In this document: piece after piece, positions 33,257 through 42,547 of the stretch | Layout: the number at the start of each line of letters is the position of its first letter | How positions within the stretch are numbered: position 1 is the stretch's first letter | DNA from: Spelaeicoccus albus | GTDB lineage: Bacteria; Actinomycetota; Actinomycetes; Actinomycetales; Brevibacteriaceae | Direction: 5' to 3' | Assembly (NCBI RefSeq): GCF_013409065.1 | Contig: NZ_JACBZP010000001.1 | Coordinates: forward strand, 1,674,001 to 1,738,000 | DNA length: 64,000 nucleotides | Position numbers and translations under genes: made by a program | Notes under the pieces: generated by a model | The model's input: the letters and a program-made list of their open reading frames with translations, nothing else | Database searches by the model: none | Told to the model about the DNA's origin: nothing

Positions 33257-35547
33257 CCACCGCAACCGACAACCCACGCACTGACGGCGCACCCGACCCG
33301 GGGGCTGCCGCATCGGCACCGCTCGTGTTCGACATCGGCGGGATGAGCTGTGCGGCCTGCGCCAGCCGGATCGAGCGCAAGGTGAGCAAGCTGGAGGGCG
33401 TGAGCGAAGCTCGCGTCAACTTCGCCACCGAGCGCGCAGCGGTGACGGGGCTGCCCGAATTGTCAGCCGCCGACATCGTGGCCTGTGTCGAGCGGACCGG
33501 CTATACGGCGTCCCTGCATGAATCCGAAGAAGCCGGGGCCGCCGAGTCGCAAGCCCGCTCGCGCATGCTGCTGTGGCGGCTGATCGTTGCGGCACTGCTG
33601 GCGCTGCCGCTCGGCGACCTGACAATCACCCTGGCGTTGGTGCCGTCGCTGCGGTTCACCGGCTGGACGTGGGTGTCCGTCTTGATGGCCGTGCCGGTGG
33701 TGTTCTGGTCGGCCTGGCCGTTCCACAAGGCAACACTGCGCGATATCAGGCAGATGTCGTTCGGCATGGACGCTCTCGTGTCGATAGGCGTCATGGCCTC
33801 CTTCGTCTGGTCGACCTGGACCTTGCTGATCTCACCGTCCACCGAGGCGGGCTACTGGCTGGGCTTCGGCGTCACCCCGGCCGGCGCCGACTCGATCTAT
33901 CTGGACGTCGCGGCAGGCGTGACGACGTTCCTGCTGGCCGGTCGCTACTTCGAAGCGCGCTCGCGCCGTGCGGCGTCCGACGTGCTGAACGCGCTGAACG
34001 CATTGGGTGCCGACACGGCACGCATCATCGCCGACGGGGTTGAAACGGTGCGGCCCATCGACATGCTGATGCCCGGCGAGCACATAGTTGTCAAAGCGGG
34101 CGAAACGGTCCCTGCCGACGGCACCATCGACGAGGGGAGTGCCGATATCGACACCTCGATGATGACCGGCGAGCCGGCGCCGCGCGAACTCGGTCCCGGC
34201 GACGAAGTCCTTGCCGGCACCATCAGCACAAACGGGCGACTGGTCGTCACGGCCACCCGCGTCGGACGACAGACCGAACTCGCGCAAATGGCCGCCCTGG
34301 CCGGTCGCGCGCAAGAAGGCAAGGCCCGGATCCAACGCCTGGCCGATCGGATCGCGTCGGTGTTCGTGCCGGTCGTGATGGCCATCGCGCTCATCACGTT
34401 CGGGGCCTGGCTGCTGAGCGGCGCCGAACTTCGCACCGCGTTCGGCACCGGCCTGGCAGTGCTCATCATCGCCTGCCCGTGCGCACTCGGACTCGCCACG
34501 CCGACCGCGCTCATGGTGGGCGTCGGCCGCGGCTCACAACTGGGCATCCTCATCAAGAGCCACGAGGCGCTCGAGGCCAGCGGCAGCATCGACACAGTCG
34601 TGTTCGACAAGACCGGCACCGTGACGAGCGGCTCGGTGCTGCTCACCCGCGTGTGGGCGCCCGGCCGGGACAAAACTGAGGTCATCCGCTCGGCCGCGGC
34701 CCTGGAACGCCTCTCCGAGCATCCGCTCGGGGCGGCAGTGACCCGGTACGCCGATCGTAATCTGGATGCCGTGCCGGCGGCAGCCGATTTCGCCGTGCAT
34801 CCGGGATTGGGCGTCTCCGGCACTGTCGACGGCCGCCGGGTGCTGGTCGGCAGCCGCACGTTCCTGGCCGGCGAGAGCATCGACGTTCCGAACGATGCGG
34901 CCGAGCTGATCGACGGGTACGAAAAGTCCGGCACCATCGCCGTCCTTGTCGGAATCGACGGACGCCTGGCCGGGGTGCTCGGGCTCGGCGACAAGGTGCG
35001 CCCGTCCGCAGTGCACGCCATGGAGCAGCTGGCATCGATGAAGCTGCGCACCGTGCTGCTCACGGGCGACAGCGAACGGACGGCGCGCGCCGTGGCCGAC
35101 CGGATCGGCGTCGACGAGGTGATTGCCGGCGTGCTGCCTGCCGGCAAGGTCGACGCAATCCGCTCCCTGCAGGACGACGGACGCCGGGTGGCAATGGTGG
35201 GCGACGGGATCAACGATGCGGCCGCTCTGGCCACGGCAAACCTCGGCCTGGCCGTCGGCAAAGCCACCGACATCGCCTTGAAAAGCGCCGACATGATCTT
35301 GGTGCGCGAAGACCTCAGCGTGGTGCCGGACGCCGTCCGGCTTGCCGGGCGCACGCTGCGCACCATCCGCCTGAACTTGTTGTGGGCATTCGGGTACAAC
35401 GTGGCGGCGATTCCGCTGGCCGCGTTCGGACTGCTGAACCCGCTGATCGCCGGGGCCGCCATGTCGCTGTCGTCATTGCTGGTGGTGACGAACAGCCTGC
35501 GGCTGAAGAACGTCGCCGGCAGCGTGCCGGACGAGGACGACTCGTGA
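33253..35547 (+). CDS. copA: Copper-translocating P1B-type ATPase
   Basis: A 764-residue pump starting at ATG 33253, overlapping the CtaG stop. The N-terminal heavy-metal domain has GMSCAAC (Cys33, Cys36). The membrane metal site is CPC (Cys408, Cys410), the phosphorylation site DKTGT (Asp452), the actuator loop TGEP and the hinge GDGIND; SEHPLG is the P1B-specific His-Pro. This set is typical of Cu(I)-ATPases. Pumping copper outward, perhaps to load oxidase or CtaG, fits the operon. The frame is also open upstream to 32413, but that part mirrors ctaG. Confidence 0.93.
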   Translation: MTTATDNPRTDGAPDPGAAASAPLVFDIGGMSCAACASRIERKVSKLEGVSEARVNFATERAAVTGLPELSAADIVACVERTGYTASLHESEEAGAAESQARSRMLLWRLIVAALLALPLGDLTITLALVPSLRFTGWTWVSVLMAVPVVFWSAWPFHKATLRDIRQMSFGMDALVSIGVMASFVWSTWTLLISPSTEAGYWLGFGVTPAGADSIYLDVAAGVTTFLLAGRYFEARSRRAASDVLNALNALGADTARIIADGVETVRPIDMLMPGEHIVVKAGETVPADGTIDEGSADIDTSMMTGEPAPRELGPGDEVLAGTISTNGRLVVTATRVGRQTELAQMAALAGRAQEGKARIQRLADRIASVFVPVVMAIALITFGAWLLSGAELRTAFGTGLAVLIIACPCALGLATPTALMVGVGRGSQLGILIKSHEALEASGSIDTVVFDKTGTVTSGSVLLTRVWAPGRDKTEVIRSAAALERLSEHPLGAAVTRYADRNLDAVPAAADFAVHPGLGVSGTVDGRRVLVGSRTFLAGESIDVPNDAAELIDGYEKSGTIAVLVGIDGRLAGVLGLGDKVRPSAVHAMEQLASMKLRTVLLTGDSERTARAVADRIGVDEVIAGVLPAGKVDAIRSLQDDGRRVAMVGDGINDAAALATANLGLAVGKATDIALKSADMILVREDLSVVPDAVRLAGRTLRTIRLNLLWAFGYNVAAIPLAAFGLLNPLIAGAAMSLSSLLVVTNSLRLKNVAGSVPDEDDS

Positions 35548-36077
35548 TTGCCGACGTCGTCCTGCGCTGGGTCGTCACGGGCGTCTTCGTGGCGTGCAGC
35601 GGGTACTGCACGTCGCGCTTGGTCATCCGCGGCGGCCGCATCGAACAGTTCAACTTGTTCGCGCACCTGTTGATGGCCATCGCCATGATCGCGATGGCGT
35701 GGCCGTCCGGGATGGGGGTGCCGGCCGGCCCGCAGGTCGTCGTCTTCGGACTGGCCGCCGTGTGGCTGGTGGTTCAAGCGCTATTGGCCCGGCGCCCGTG
35801 GATGAAGGGCGCACACGGCACCCACCAGCACCCCATCGCCCTCTGGTATCACGCTTTCATGATGGGCGCCATGGTGCTCATGGTCGTCATGATGGGCAGG
35901 GCCGGCGAATGGATCGCGCCGACTGCCGTCGCGGTGGCCGCGATCTTCGCATTTGCCGCGATCCGGTGGATCGCGGCTGCCGTCCGCCGGCCGCGCGAAA
36001 GACACTGCGTGGTCGAACGCATTTACGAGGTCCTGATGGCGGCCGGCATGGCGAGCATGTTCTTCGTGATGGGGTGA
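35544..36077 (+). CDS. DUF5134 integral membrane protein, Met/His-rich
   Basis: A 177-residue protein starting at GTG 35544, overlapping the copA stop as GTGA. It has about five TM helices and is rich in methionine and histidine within them: FAHLLMAIAMIAMAW and HPIALWYHAFMMGAMVLMVVMM (core WYHAFMMGAM). The pattern fits DUF5134. No function is established for the family. Translation coupled to copA and CtaG, together with these potential Cu(I) ligands, suggests a copper-handling membrane partner; this is inference. Confidence 0.75.
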   Translation: MIADVVLRWVVTGVFVACSGYCTSRLVIRGGRIEQFNLFAHLLMAIAMIAMAWPSGMGVPAGPQVVVFGLAAVWLVVQALLARRPWMKGAHGTHQHPIALWYHAFMMGAMVLMVVMMGRAGEWIAPTAVAVAAIFAFAAIRWIAAAVRRPRERHCVVERIYEVLMAAGMASMFFVMG

Positions 36078-36081
36078 GCCG

Positions 36082-36972
36082 CTACTTCATCGCCCCCTGC
36101 GTGACCGACCCCTGCAGCTGCCGCTGGAAGATCAGATACACGATGAGCACGGGGACTATCACGATGATGGCGGCGGCGTTCAACGCGCCGTAATCGACCG
36201 AGTAGCCGGCTTGCGAGGCGAACCTGGCCATGCCTTGCGTCAACACGTAGTCGTCCACGTTCGTATTGAGCGCGATCGGCAGCAGGAACTGGTTCCACAG
36301 GCCCACGAAGTTGAGAATCGTGACAGTGGCGAGCCCGGGCTTCGCCATCGGCAGCATGACTTGGAAAAACGTCCGCCAGTCGCCGGCGCCGTCAAGCTCG
36401 GCCGCCTCGCCGATCGACCCGGGGAGCGACTTGAAGAACGCGAACAGGAAGAACACCGTGAACGGCAAGGCGAACGCCGTGTACGTGATGATCAGACCGG
36501 GCAGGCTGTTCAAGATGCCGAAGTTCTTCAAGATGAAGAACAGCGGCACGATGGCGAGGAAGATCGGGAACGTCAGCCCGGCAAGCATGGCGTAGTAGAT
36601 CCACATCCGGCCGGGGAACTGGAACCGAGCCAGCACGTATGCGCACATCGAGCCGAGCAACATGGTCAAGATCAGCGCGCATCCGACGACTATCACGGTA
36701 TTGAGGAAGAAGCTGCCGATGCCGGCAGTCGTCCACGCGTGCGCGTAGTTGTCGAAGTTCCAGTGCTTGGGCAGTGCGAACGGAGACGCGAAGATCTCCT
36801 TGGACGTCTTGAACGACGACATCAGGGTCCACGCCAGCGGCACGATGATCAAGATGGACCAGATGGTGAGCGCCGTATGGGACAGCCCGGCGACGACTTT
36901 GTCGCTGCGCGACGATTTCTCGGGCGGCGCCACGGGCGTTTCGCGGAGTATGTCGGTAGTCGGTGTGCTCAT
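36082..36972 (-). CDS. Carbohydrate ABC transporter permease (MalG/NgcG type)
   Basis: A 296-residue permease with six TM helices and the EAA loop EAAELDGAGDWRTFFQVMLP near residue 190. FPGRMWIYYAMLAGLTFP is typical of the MalG class. It is the last gene of the importer operon and overlaps the preceding permease gene by ATGA. No ATPase gene accompanies it, as is usual for actinobacterial sugar importers that share one MsiK-type ATPase encoded elsewhere. Confidence 0.9.
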   Translation of the reverse strand: MSTPTTDILRETPVAPPEKSSRSDKVVAGLSHTALTIWSILIIVPLAWTLMSSFKTSKEIFASPFALPKHWNFDNYAHAWTTAGIGSFFLNTVIVVGCALILTMLLGSMCAYVLARFQFPGRMWIYYAMLAGLTFPIFLAIVPLFFILKNFGILNSLPGLIITYTAFALPFTVFFLFAFFKSLPGSIGEAAELDGAGDWRTFFQVMLPMAKPGLATVTILNFVGLWNQFLLPIALNTNVDDYVLTQGMARFASQAGYSVDYGALNAAAIIVIVPVLIVYLIFQRQLQGSVTQGAMK

Positions 36973-37970
36973 TCCGCCGCCTCATTCGTTCCGCCGGAGA
37001 AACGGTTGACCATGAAGACCACCGCCGAGAAGATCAGGGTGATGATGGCCAGCACGACGCCCATGGCGCACGCCTCGCCGAACTTCCCCTTCGTGAATGC
37101 GGTTTGGAACAGCTCTTGCGAGATGACGAGCGTCGAGTTGTTCGGCCCGCCTCCGGGTTCGAGCGCTTGCATGTACACGAACGCGTCAAGGGCCAAGATG
37201 CCCATGTAGATGTACGCGGTTTGAATATTGTCGCGGATGAGCGGAATCGTGATAGTGACAAGCGTGCGGAATCGTCCGGCTCCGTCAATACGGGCGGCTT
37301 CGTACAATTCCGAAGGAATTCCCTTGATGGCCGCCACGAACAGCACCATGTAAAAGCCGACGAGCCCCCACACGATCACGAACATCGTGGCCGGAAGCGC
37401 AGTGAGCTGAGTACCCAGCCACGCAAAGGACTTGAAACCATCGAAGCCGAGGTTCGTGAGGATCCCGTTGATCAACCCGGCGCTCGGGTCGTACACCTGG
37501 CCCCAAATGAGTCCGATGACGATGGCCGGCACAACATAGGGGAAGAATGAGATGACGCGGTAGAAACTCGAGTTCCGCAAACCGCGGATCTGCCCCTTGC
37601 TGCTGCCGCCCACCGTCACGAACGACGCAAGGATGAGTGCCAGGACGACCGTCACGAGCGGCAGCACAATCAACAGCACGATGCTGTTGCGCAGCGACGT
37701 AGTGAACTTGTCGTCGGCGAAGATCGTCGTGTAGTTCGACAGACCGATGTAGTCCATATCGGGAGAGAATCCCGACCAATTCGTCAGCGAATAGTTGAAA
37801 GCCTGGACGAACGGAGACACCACGAAGATCGCGTAGATGGCGACCGGGATACCCAAAAACACCACGAGAAAGCTGATCCGGTCGAAAGTCAGCCACTTCT
37901 TCAAGCGCCGGCGGCGGGGGGCGGCCGGTGCCGCCTTCCCCGCCTTCGGCTGTGTGCGTAATGCGCTCAT
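36969..37970 (-). CDS. Carbohydrate ABC transporter permease (MalF/NgcF type)
   Basis: A 333-residue permease with a basic N-terminus (APRRRRLKKW), six or more TM helices and the EAA-loop segment YEAARIDGAGRFRTLVTITIP. It pairs with the MalG-type permease downstream and follows the binding-protein gene, both junctions overlapping as ATGA. The substrate is inferred from the binding protein, which resembles NgcE, to be GlcNAc or chitobiose. Confidence 0.9.
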   Translation of the reverse strand: MSALRTQPKAGKAAPAAPRRRRLKKWLTFDRISFLVVFLGIPVAIYAIFVVSPFVQAFNYSLTNWSGFSPDMDYIGLSNYTTIFADDKFTTSLRNSIVLLIVLPLVTVVLALILASFVTVGGSSKGQIRGLRNSSFYRVISFFPYVVPAIVIGLIWGQVYDPSAGLINGILTNLGFDGFKSFAWLGTQLTALPATMFVIVWGLVGFYMVLFVAAIKGIPSELYEAARIDGAGRFRTLVTITIPLIRDNIQTAYIYMGILALDAFVYMQALEPGGGPNNSTLVISQELFQTAFTKGKFGEACAMGVVLAIITLIFSAVVFMVNRFSGGTNEAAE

Positions 37971-39385
37971 GTGACCTTGATCTTCTTGACCGACTTGTCA
38001 TTGCGGACCTTGTCGGTGATCTTTTGCATGCCCGCAGTCAGCTTGGCGACCGACGACTTGCCGGCCAGGAACGCGTTCCACAATGTCAGCAGGTCGTCGT
38101 TCATGCCGTAATTGTCGACGAACTTCCACGTGAACACGTTGTCGCCGGCAGCATCGAGCATCTTCGTCTGCGACACGAGCGCGGTCGAGCCGAATCCGTC
38201 CGGCGGCACCAAATCCTTGACGATGGTGGGAGACAGGACGGTCTTCGAGAAGTTTGTCGCTGCCTGCTTCGACAACATGGTGCGCAGGAATTCCTTGCCG
38301 CCCGGAACGTTCTTGCCCTGCGACGGGACGATATAGCCTTCGCCGCCGGCGCTGTGCAGTGAATCGTACGGAAACTTCGAATCCGAGGTCAGGGTCGGCT
38401 CGGTGAACCCCGTCATCTTGAAGTTCTTCTTGGTCTGATCCTTCATCTCGTTTTCGATCCAGCCGCCCGAGGGGTAGAGGATCGCATCTTCGGCATTGCT
38501 CCACTGCGCCTGCGCGGCGGTGAACTGCGTGCCGGCGCCGCCCGGTTTGACCATATCGGCGTCGATGATCTTCTTCATCGCCTTCAGCACGCCCTGCACC
38601 GAGTCATCCGACCAGCAGTTCGGTTTGAGATTGCCGAGCTTCAGCCGGACCGGGTCGCCGCCTTCTTTGATGGCCGACGCGATGCACATGGTCAGATAGT
38701 AGGTGGCGGCTTCCTTGCCCCAGCAGAACAGGTACTTGTTCGCCTTTTTGGCCTTCTTGCCCAGTTCGAACATCTCGTCCCAGGTCTTTGGCGTCTTCCA
38801 CCCGTGCTTGTCGAACAGCGTCTTGGAATACCAGATGCCGTAAACGGTGAGCACGTAGTTGATGGAGGCGAGCTTGTCGCCGAACATGCCCGGTGCGAGC
38901 GCGCCGCCGTACAGCGTGTCCTTGATGACCTTGCCCTCGAGGTTCTTGGCCTCGGTGACGTCGGTCAGGTCCTCGAGCTGGTCGAGGATCGCCTGGAAGC
39001 TGATCAGATTGGCGCCGGAGTTGTCGATCAGGTCCGGCGGATTGCCGCTGACGAAGCGCGGTTGCAGCGTTTGTGCGATGTTCGTCTGCGGAGACACCTT
39101 GACCGTCGCCTTGGGGAAGTCCTTCTTGACGATTTTCCCGGCGAATTTGGCGTATTCGATGCCATAGCCGCCCTTGAAGATGACCGCGTCGATTGTCGAA
39201 TCGGCAGCCATGCCGAAGGGGTTCTTTTCCGACTTCTTGCCGGAAGACCCCTTCTTGTCGCTCTTATCGCTTCCGCCGCCGGTGGCGCACGACGCCATCG
39301 AGGCGCCAATCGGCACCGCCACGGCCGAAGCCAGGGCGGCGCGCATGACGTTGCGCCGCGCTAAGGGCTGATCTTGTATCTTCAT
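37967..39385 (-). CDS. NgcE-like sugar-binding lipoprotein (GlcNAc/chitobiose type)
   Basis: A 472-residue family 1 solute-binding protein. The N-terminus has RRNVMRAAL before a hydrophobic stretch and the lipobox ASC near residue 33, followed by a Ser/Lys/Gly-rich linker; the twin arginine may direct Tat export. NPFGMAADSTIDAVIFKGGYG and NPPDLIDNSGAN are as I expect for NgcE, the N-acetylglucosamine/diacetylchitobiose-binding protein of streptomycetes. That specificity is a family inference. It follows the RpiR gene by 31 bases. Confidence 0.82.
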   Translation of the reverse strand: MKIQDQPLARRNVMRAALASAVAVPIGASMASCATGGGSDKSDKKGSSGKKSEKNPFGMAADSTIDAVIFKGGYGIEYAKFAGKIVKKDFPKATVKVSPQTNIAQTLQPRFVSGNPPDLIDNSGANLISFQAILDQLEDLTDVTEAKNLEGKVIKDTLYGGALAPGMFGDKLASINYVLTVYGIWYSKTLFDKHGWKTPKTWDEMFELGKKAKKANKYLFCWGKEAATYYLTMCIASAIKEGGDPVRLKLGNLKPNCWSDDSVQGVLKAMKKIIDADMVKPGGAGTQFTAAQAQWSNAEDAILYPSGGWIENEMKDQTKKNFKMTGFTEPTLTSDSKFPYDSLHSAGGEGYIVPSQGKNVPGGKEFLRTMLSKQAATNFSKTVLSPTIVKDLVPPDGFGSTALVSQTKMLDAAGDNVFTWKFVDNYGMNDDLLTLWNAFLAGKSSVAKLTAGMQKITDKVRNDKSVKKIKVT

Positions 39386-39416
39386 TTCGTTTGCCTTCTC
39401 CTAGAGGGGTTGTTAC

Positions 39417-40355
39417 TCATTGCTGCGAATGCCGCGGCCTGGCCGGCATCGCTCCTTCGGAGGCCACCCGGTGCGTGGACACCGCTTCTGCCGTCAATGC
39501 CAGATTCGTCGTCGATTGCTGGAAGTCCTCCTGTGCGACCAACAGGTACAACAAGTCGAGCACGAGCAGTTGTACGTGCTTGGCCGACAAGTCGTCGGGT
39601 TGGAGGTATTGCTCGTACACCGAGGTGATGATGCGCACGTCCGCTTCTTCGGCAAGCGGGGACGTCGGGTTGTTGCTGATCGCGACGGTCAGCGCACCCG
39701 CGTGACCGGCCTGCCGCAGCATTTGGATTGTCTCGTCGGTGTGACCGGTGTTGGAGATCCCGATCGCCACGCATGTCCGACCCTGGACGGCCGCGCTCGT
39801 GAGCCCGGCATGGACCTCGGCCCAATAGTGCGTGTTGATGCCGATCCGGTAGAGCCGGGCCTGCATTTCGGCGGCAAGCATCGAACTGCCGCCGACGCCG
39901 TAGATGTCGACGTGCGTGCTGACGGCGATCTTGTGTGCCACGCGCTTCAACAGCGGCAGGTCCATGATGGCGGCGGTCTCTTGCAGCGATCTGGTGTGCG
40001 CGTTGACGAGGGTGCTGAGTACGGCTCGCGGTGAATCGTCGGGTCCGAATGCCCGGCCGATGTCGATGGTCCAGGTCTCCCGGCCCGCTGCGCGGCCCAG
40101 GTCGGTGGCAATGCTCACGCGAAGCGGCGAGTACCCGGCAAAGCCGAGCAGCCGGCAGAACCTCGTCACGGTGGCCGGGGAGGTGCCGGCCCGACCGGCC
40201 AGTTCGCCGATACTCATTTTCAGCGGCGCTTGCGGATTGTCCAACAGGAACTGGGCGATTTTCGTCATGACCGTCGACATCTCGGGCAGTTTTGCCCGCA
40301 CCCGGTTCGCGACACCGATGGTCGGTGCCGTCGTGTCAGGGGTCTGAGCCGTCAT
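39417..40355 (-). CDS. MurR/RpiR-family regulator with SIS domain
   Basis: A 312-residue regulator starting at ATG 40355. The N-terminal HTH (residues 15-90) contains AGTSPATVTRFCRLLGFAGY. The SIS phosphosugar-binding domain follows (IYGVGGSSMLAAEMQ, then ISNTGHTDETI). RpiR proteins sense phosphosugars such as GlcNAc-6-P or MurNAc-6-P. It is the first gene of the run with the NgcE-like importer, which it probably controls together with itself; palindromes lie at 40389-40416. Confidence 0.88.
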   Translation of the reverse strand: MTAQTPDTTAPTIGVANRVRAKLPEMSTVMTKIAQFLLDNPQAPLKMSIGELAGRAGTSPATVTRFCRLLGFAGYSPLRVSIATDLGRAAGRETWTIDIGRAFGPDDSPRAVLSTLVNAHTRSLQETAAIMDLPLLKRVAHKIAVSTHVDIYGVGGSSMLAAEMQARLYRIGINTHYWAEVHAGLTSAAVQGRTCVAIGISNTGHTDETIQMLRQAGHAGALTVAISNNPTSPLAEEADVRIITSVYEQYLQPDDLSAKHVQLLVLDLLYLLVAQEDFQQSTTNLALTAEAVSTHRVASEGAMPARPRHSQQ

Positions 40356-40388
40356 AGAGAATTCATTCGTCCTTGATTGGATTCTGGC

Positions 40389-40416
40389 GAAAATCAATTT
40401 CATGTTACAGGGTAAC
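40389..40416 (-). promoter_or_regulatory. Adjacent palindromes upstream of the RpiR-type gene
   Basis: GAAA-ATCAA-TTTC (40389-40401) and GTTAC-AGG-GTAAC (40404-40416) are two short palindromes 34-61 bases before the start. On the minus strand TAACAT (40407-40402) between them can serve as -10. A GAAA/TTTC inverted repeat is the kind of site bound by RpiR-family proteins. Confidence 0.45.
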
Positions 40417-40510
40417 GTGCGTCACACCACTGCTTGGCGGCAACGAATCGGTAACGATCGCACAAGCCGACGGAGGTTCCGCGTGGGGCCTCTGGTTGCC
40501 CCGGAGGAAG

Positions 40511-41332
40511 TCAGGCGTCGAAGTCTTCGGGGGCAGCGATCAACAGCGGGGTGGTGATCCCGGCCGCCATGGCGCCGACCGCTTCAATGCCCTGCCGTTC
40601 GTCGTACCCTCGCGTGCACACTGCCAAATACAGGGTGGCAGCAGTCCCGGGCGTGCCGATGAACGCCACATCGTGCGTGATGCCCTCGACCCAGCCCGAT
40701 TTCGAGCCCCACCGGACTCCGGCCGGCAGGCCCGGCGCAATATAGGCGAAATCCTGGTGTTCGAGGGCGGTGATCATGAACCGGGTGCTGCCGGCCGACG
40801 TGAGCATGCCGGACACGATGACGCGCATCAGCCGGGCAAGATCGGACGCCGTCGTCTGATTGGTCAGGCCGCCGTCGCGTGCTGCGATATCGCCAATGAG
40901 GCGTTTCATCTTTGTCGACACCAGTCCGGCATCGGTGATCGTGTCGTTCACCGCGTCCAAGCCGATGAGCTCGAGTGCCAAGTTGGTGGCTTCGTTCGAC
41001 GACCGGTAAATCATCCGGTCGAGCACGTCGCGCAACTGCATGGCCGTGCCGTCGTCGGGGAAGCGCTCATCCGCGTCATCGGTTTCGAGAGTGAAAGGGT
41101 CGGCGCCGGGTTGAGCGCTGGTGAACGTGCGCCGAACCACGACCGTGTCGTCCAGACTGCGAAGACCGGCGTCGATATCGCGCATCACGGCCAGCAGGAC
41201 GGCGAGTTTGATTGTCGATGCGGGGTAGTATCGCGTCCCCGAATCGCGTTCGGCCACGACGCGGCCGCCGCCGTCCAGCAAACAAAAGCTGACTGCCGGT
41301 TTGCCGTCGCTGTACTCCGATGTCACAGACAC
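40511..41332 (-). CDS. Class A beta-lactamase-like serine hydrolase
   Basis: A 273-residue protein starting at GTG 41332. The penicillin-recognising motifs are STIK (Ser39, Lys42), SSN (111-113) and KSG (211-213). There is no signal peptide, and I do not find the class A Glu166 equivalent with confidence, so a cytoplasmic peptidase or esterase role is as likely as beta-lactamase activity. It starts three bases after the stop of the class C-like gene, so the two are co-transcribed. Confidence 0.8.
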   Translation of the reverse strand: MSVTSEYSDGKPAVSFCLLDGGGRVVAERDSGTRYYPASTIKLAVLLAVMRDIDAGLRSLDDTVVVRRTFTSAQPGADPFTLETDDADERFPDDGTAMQLRDVLDRMIYRSSNEATNLALELIGLDAVNDTITDAGLVSTKMKRLIGDIAARDGGLTNQTTASDLARLMRVIVSGMLTSAGSTRFMITALEHQDFAYIAPGLPAGVRWGSKSGWVEGITHDVAFIGTPGTAATLYLAVCTRGYDERQGIEAVGAMAAGITTPLLIAAPEDFDA

Positions 41333-41335
41333 GAG

Positions 41336-42490
41336 CTAGGTCCTCTCGTAAATCGCCGACGTAATGGCACGGCGTAGTGCGTGAATGCCCGAAGCCGGGT
41401 CGGCCGTTGTTCGCAGCGGGTGGACCCGATTGGTCAGTATTGCGACAGTCAACCCCTTTTCCCGGTCGACGTGCAAGCTCGTCCCGGTGAATCCGCTGTG
41501 TCCGCGCGCCCGGGCGCCGGCGTCGGTCATCCATTCCGTCTGCCCGATGCGCAGGCCCAACGTGTGCCCGTGCGCGAGATCTTGCCCCGGCCCGTCGGCA
41601 GGACGGAACGTCGCGGGCACCTCTTCGGGCCACATCCGGGTCGCGGCGCGGCCGACCCTGCCCTCGCCCGGTACGCGGATGACTTCGCCGAGTCGGACGA
41701 CGTCGGTCACGGCGGCGAACAGGCCCGCGTTGGCGCACGCGCCGCCCAGCGACCACGCCGTCTCGTCGTGCACGATTCCTCGGACGACGCCGCGGCCCGC
41801 GTCGGGCTGCAGCTCGGTCGCGGCTGTTCGGGCGGGGTCCGGCGAGAAGGTGATGCCGGACAGCTCGAGCGGTTCCAGCACGCGGGAGCGGACGAGGAGC
41901 GGCCACGGAGCGTTCGCCGCCTGCTCGGCCGCCGCCATCGCAGTGATGAATCCGACGCACGAATACTCCCAATACGTGCCCGGCCGATGCGCCAAGGGAG
42001 TGGCCAGCAAGTCCGCGAGCAGCTCGCGCCGGGCCGTTCCGGCGGTGAAGTCCGCGGGGCTGAAGCGTGTGCCGAGGACGCCCTGCCAGCCCGACCAGGT
42101 CGCGGGGAGTCCCGACGTGTGGGTGAGCAGATGACGGAGCGTGACGGCCATCTTGTCGCCGCCCGCGAACTGGTCGAGGTACGCGCCGATCGGCTCGTCC
42201 AGGTCGACAAGACCGTCGTCGACGAGCGTCAGCAGCGTCATGGCCGAGACGACCTTCGTCACCGAGGCCAGGTCGAAGAGGGATTCCGGGGGGACGGGGT
42301 CGCGGTCGCCGGCGGGGATGTGCGCGCCGGCCGCGTCGACGGTCTGCAGCGAACCGGCAGTGACGACGTCCGACAACTCCCCGCGCACCGCGTACTGGAC
42401 GGCGGCGGCCGGAGCCAGTGCGGCGGCATCGCCGAGCAGTCGGGCGAGCTCTGCGTCAAGCTCGGCCGGGCCGGAATTCGCTGGTATCAC
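41336..42490 (-). CDS. Class C beta-lactamase/esterase-like serine hydrolase
   Basis: A 384-residue protein from GTG 42490; ATG 42535 is a possible earlier start but adds an atypical Cys/Arg-rich stretch. The nucleophile motif is SVTK. HTSGLPA and the third motif HSGFTG match the beta-lactamase class C/EstB family. The second motif reads YSC where YSN is usual, losing the conserved Asn. No signal peptide is seen. Family members hydrolyse D-Ala peptides or esters. Confidence 0.82.
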   Translation of the reverse strand: MIPANSGPAELDAELARLLGDAAALAPAAAVQYAVRGELSDVVTAGSLQTVDAAGAHIPAGDRDPVPPESLFDLASVTKVVSAMTLLTLVDDGLVDLDEPIGAYLDQFAGGDKMAVTLRHLLTHTSGLPATWSGWQGVLGTRFSPADFTAGTARRELLADLLATPLAHRPGTYWEYSCVGFITAMAAAEQAANAPWPLLVRSRVLEPLELSGITFSPDPARTAATELQPDAGRGVVRGIVHDETAWSLGGACANAGLFAAVTDVVRLGEVIRVPGEGRVGRAATRMWPEEVPATFRPADGPGQDLAHGHTLGLRIGQTEWMTDAGARARGHSGFTGTSLHVDREKGLTVAILTNRVHPLRTTADPASGIHALRRAITSAIYERT

Positions 42491-42547
42491 GTTTCGATTG
42501 TCGCAGCGCCGGTCGCAGTTGGTTCGCGCAGGCATGAGTCCGCCCGT

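Noticed and set aside
40511-41332. Antibiotic resistance beta-lactamase
   Set aside because: No signal peptide and no clear Glu166 equivalent; cell-wall peptide or ester hydrolysis is as likely.
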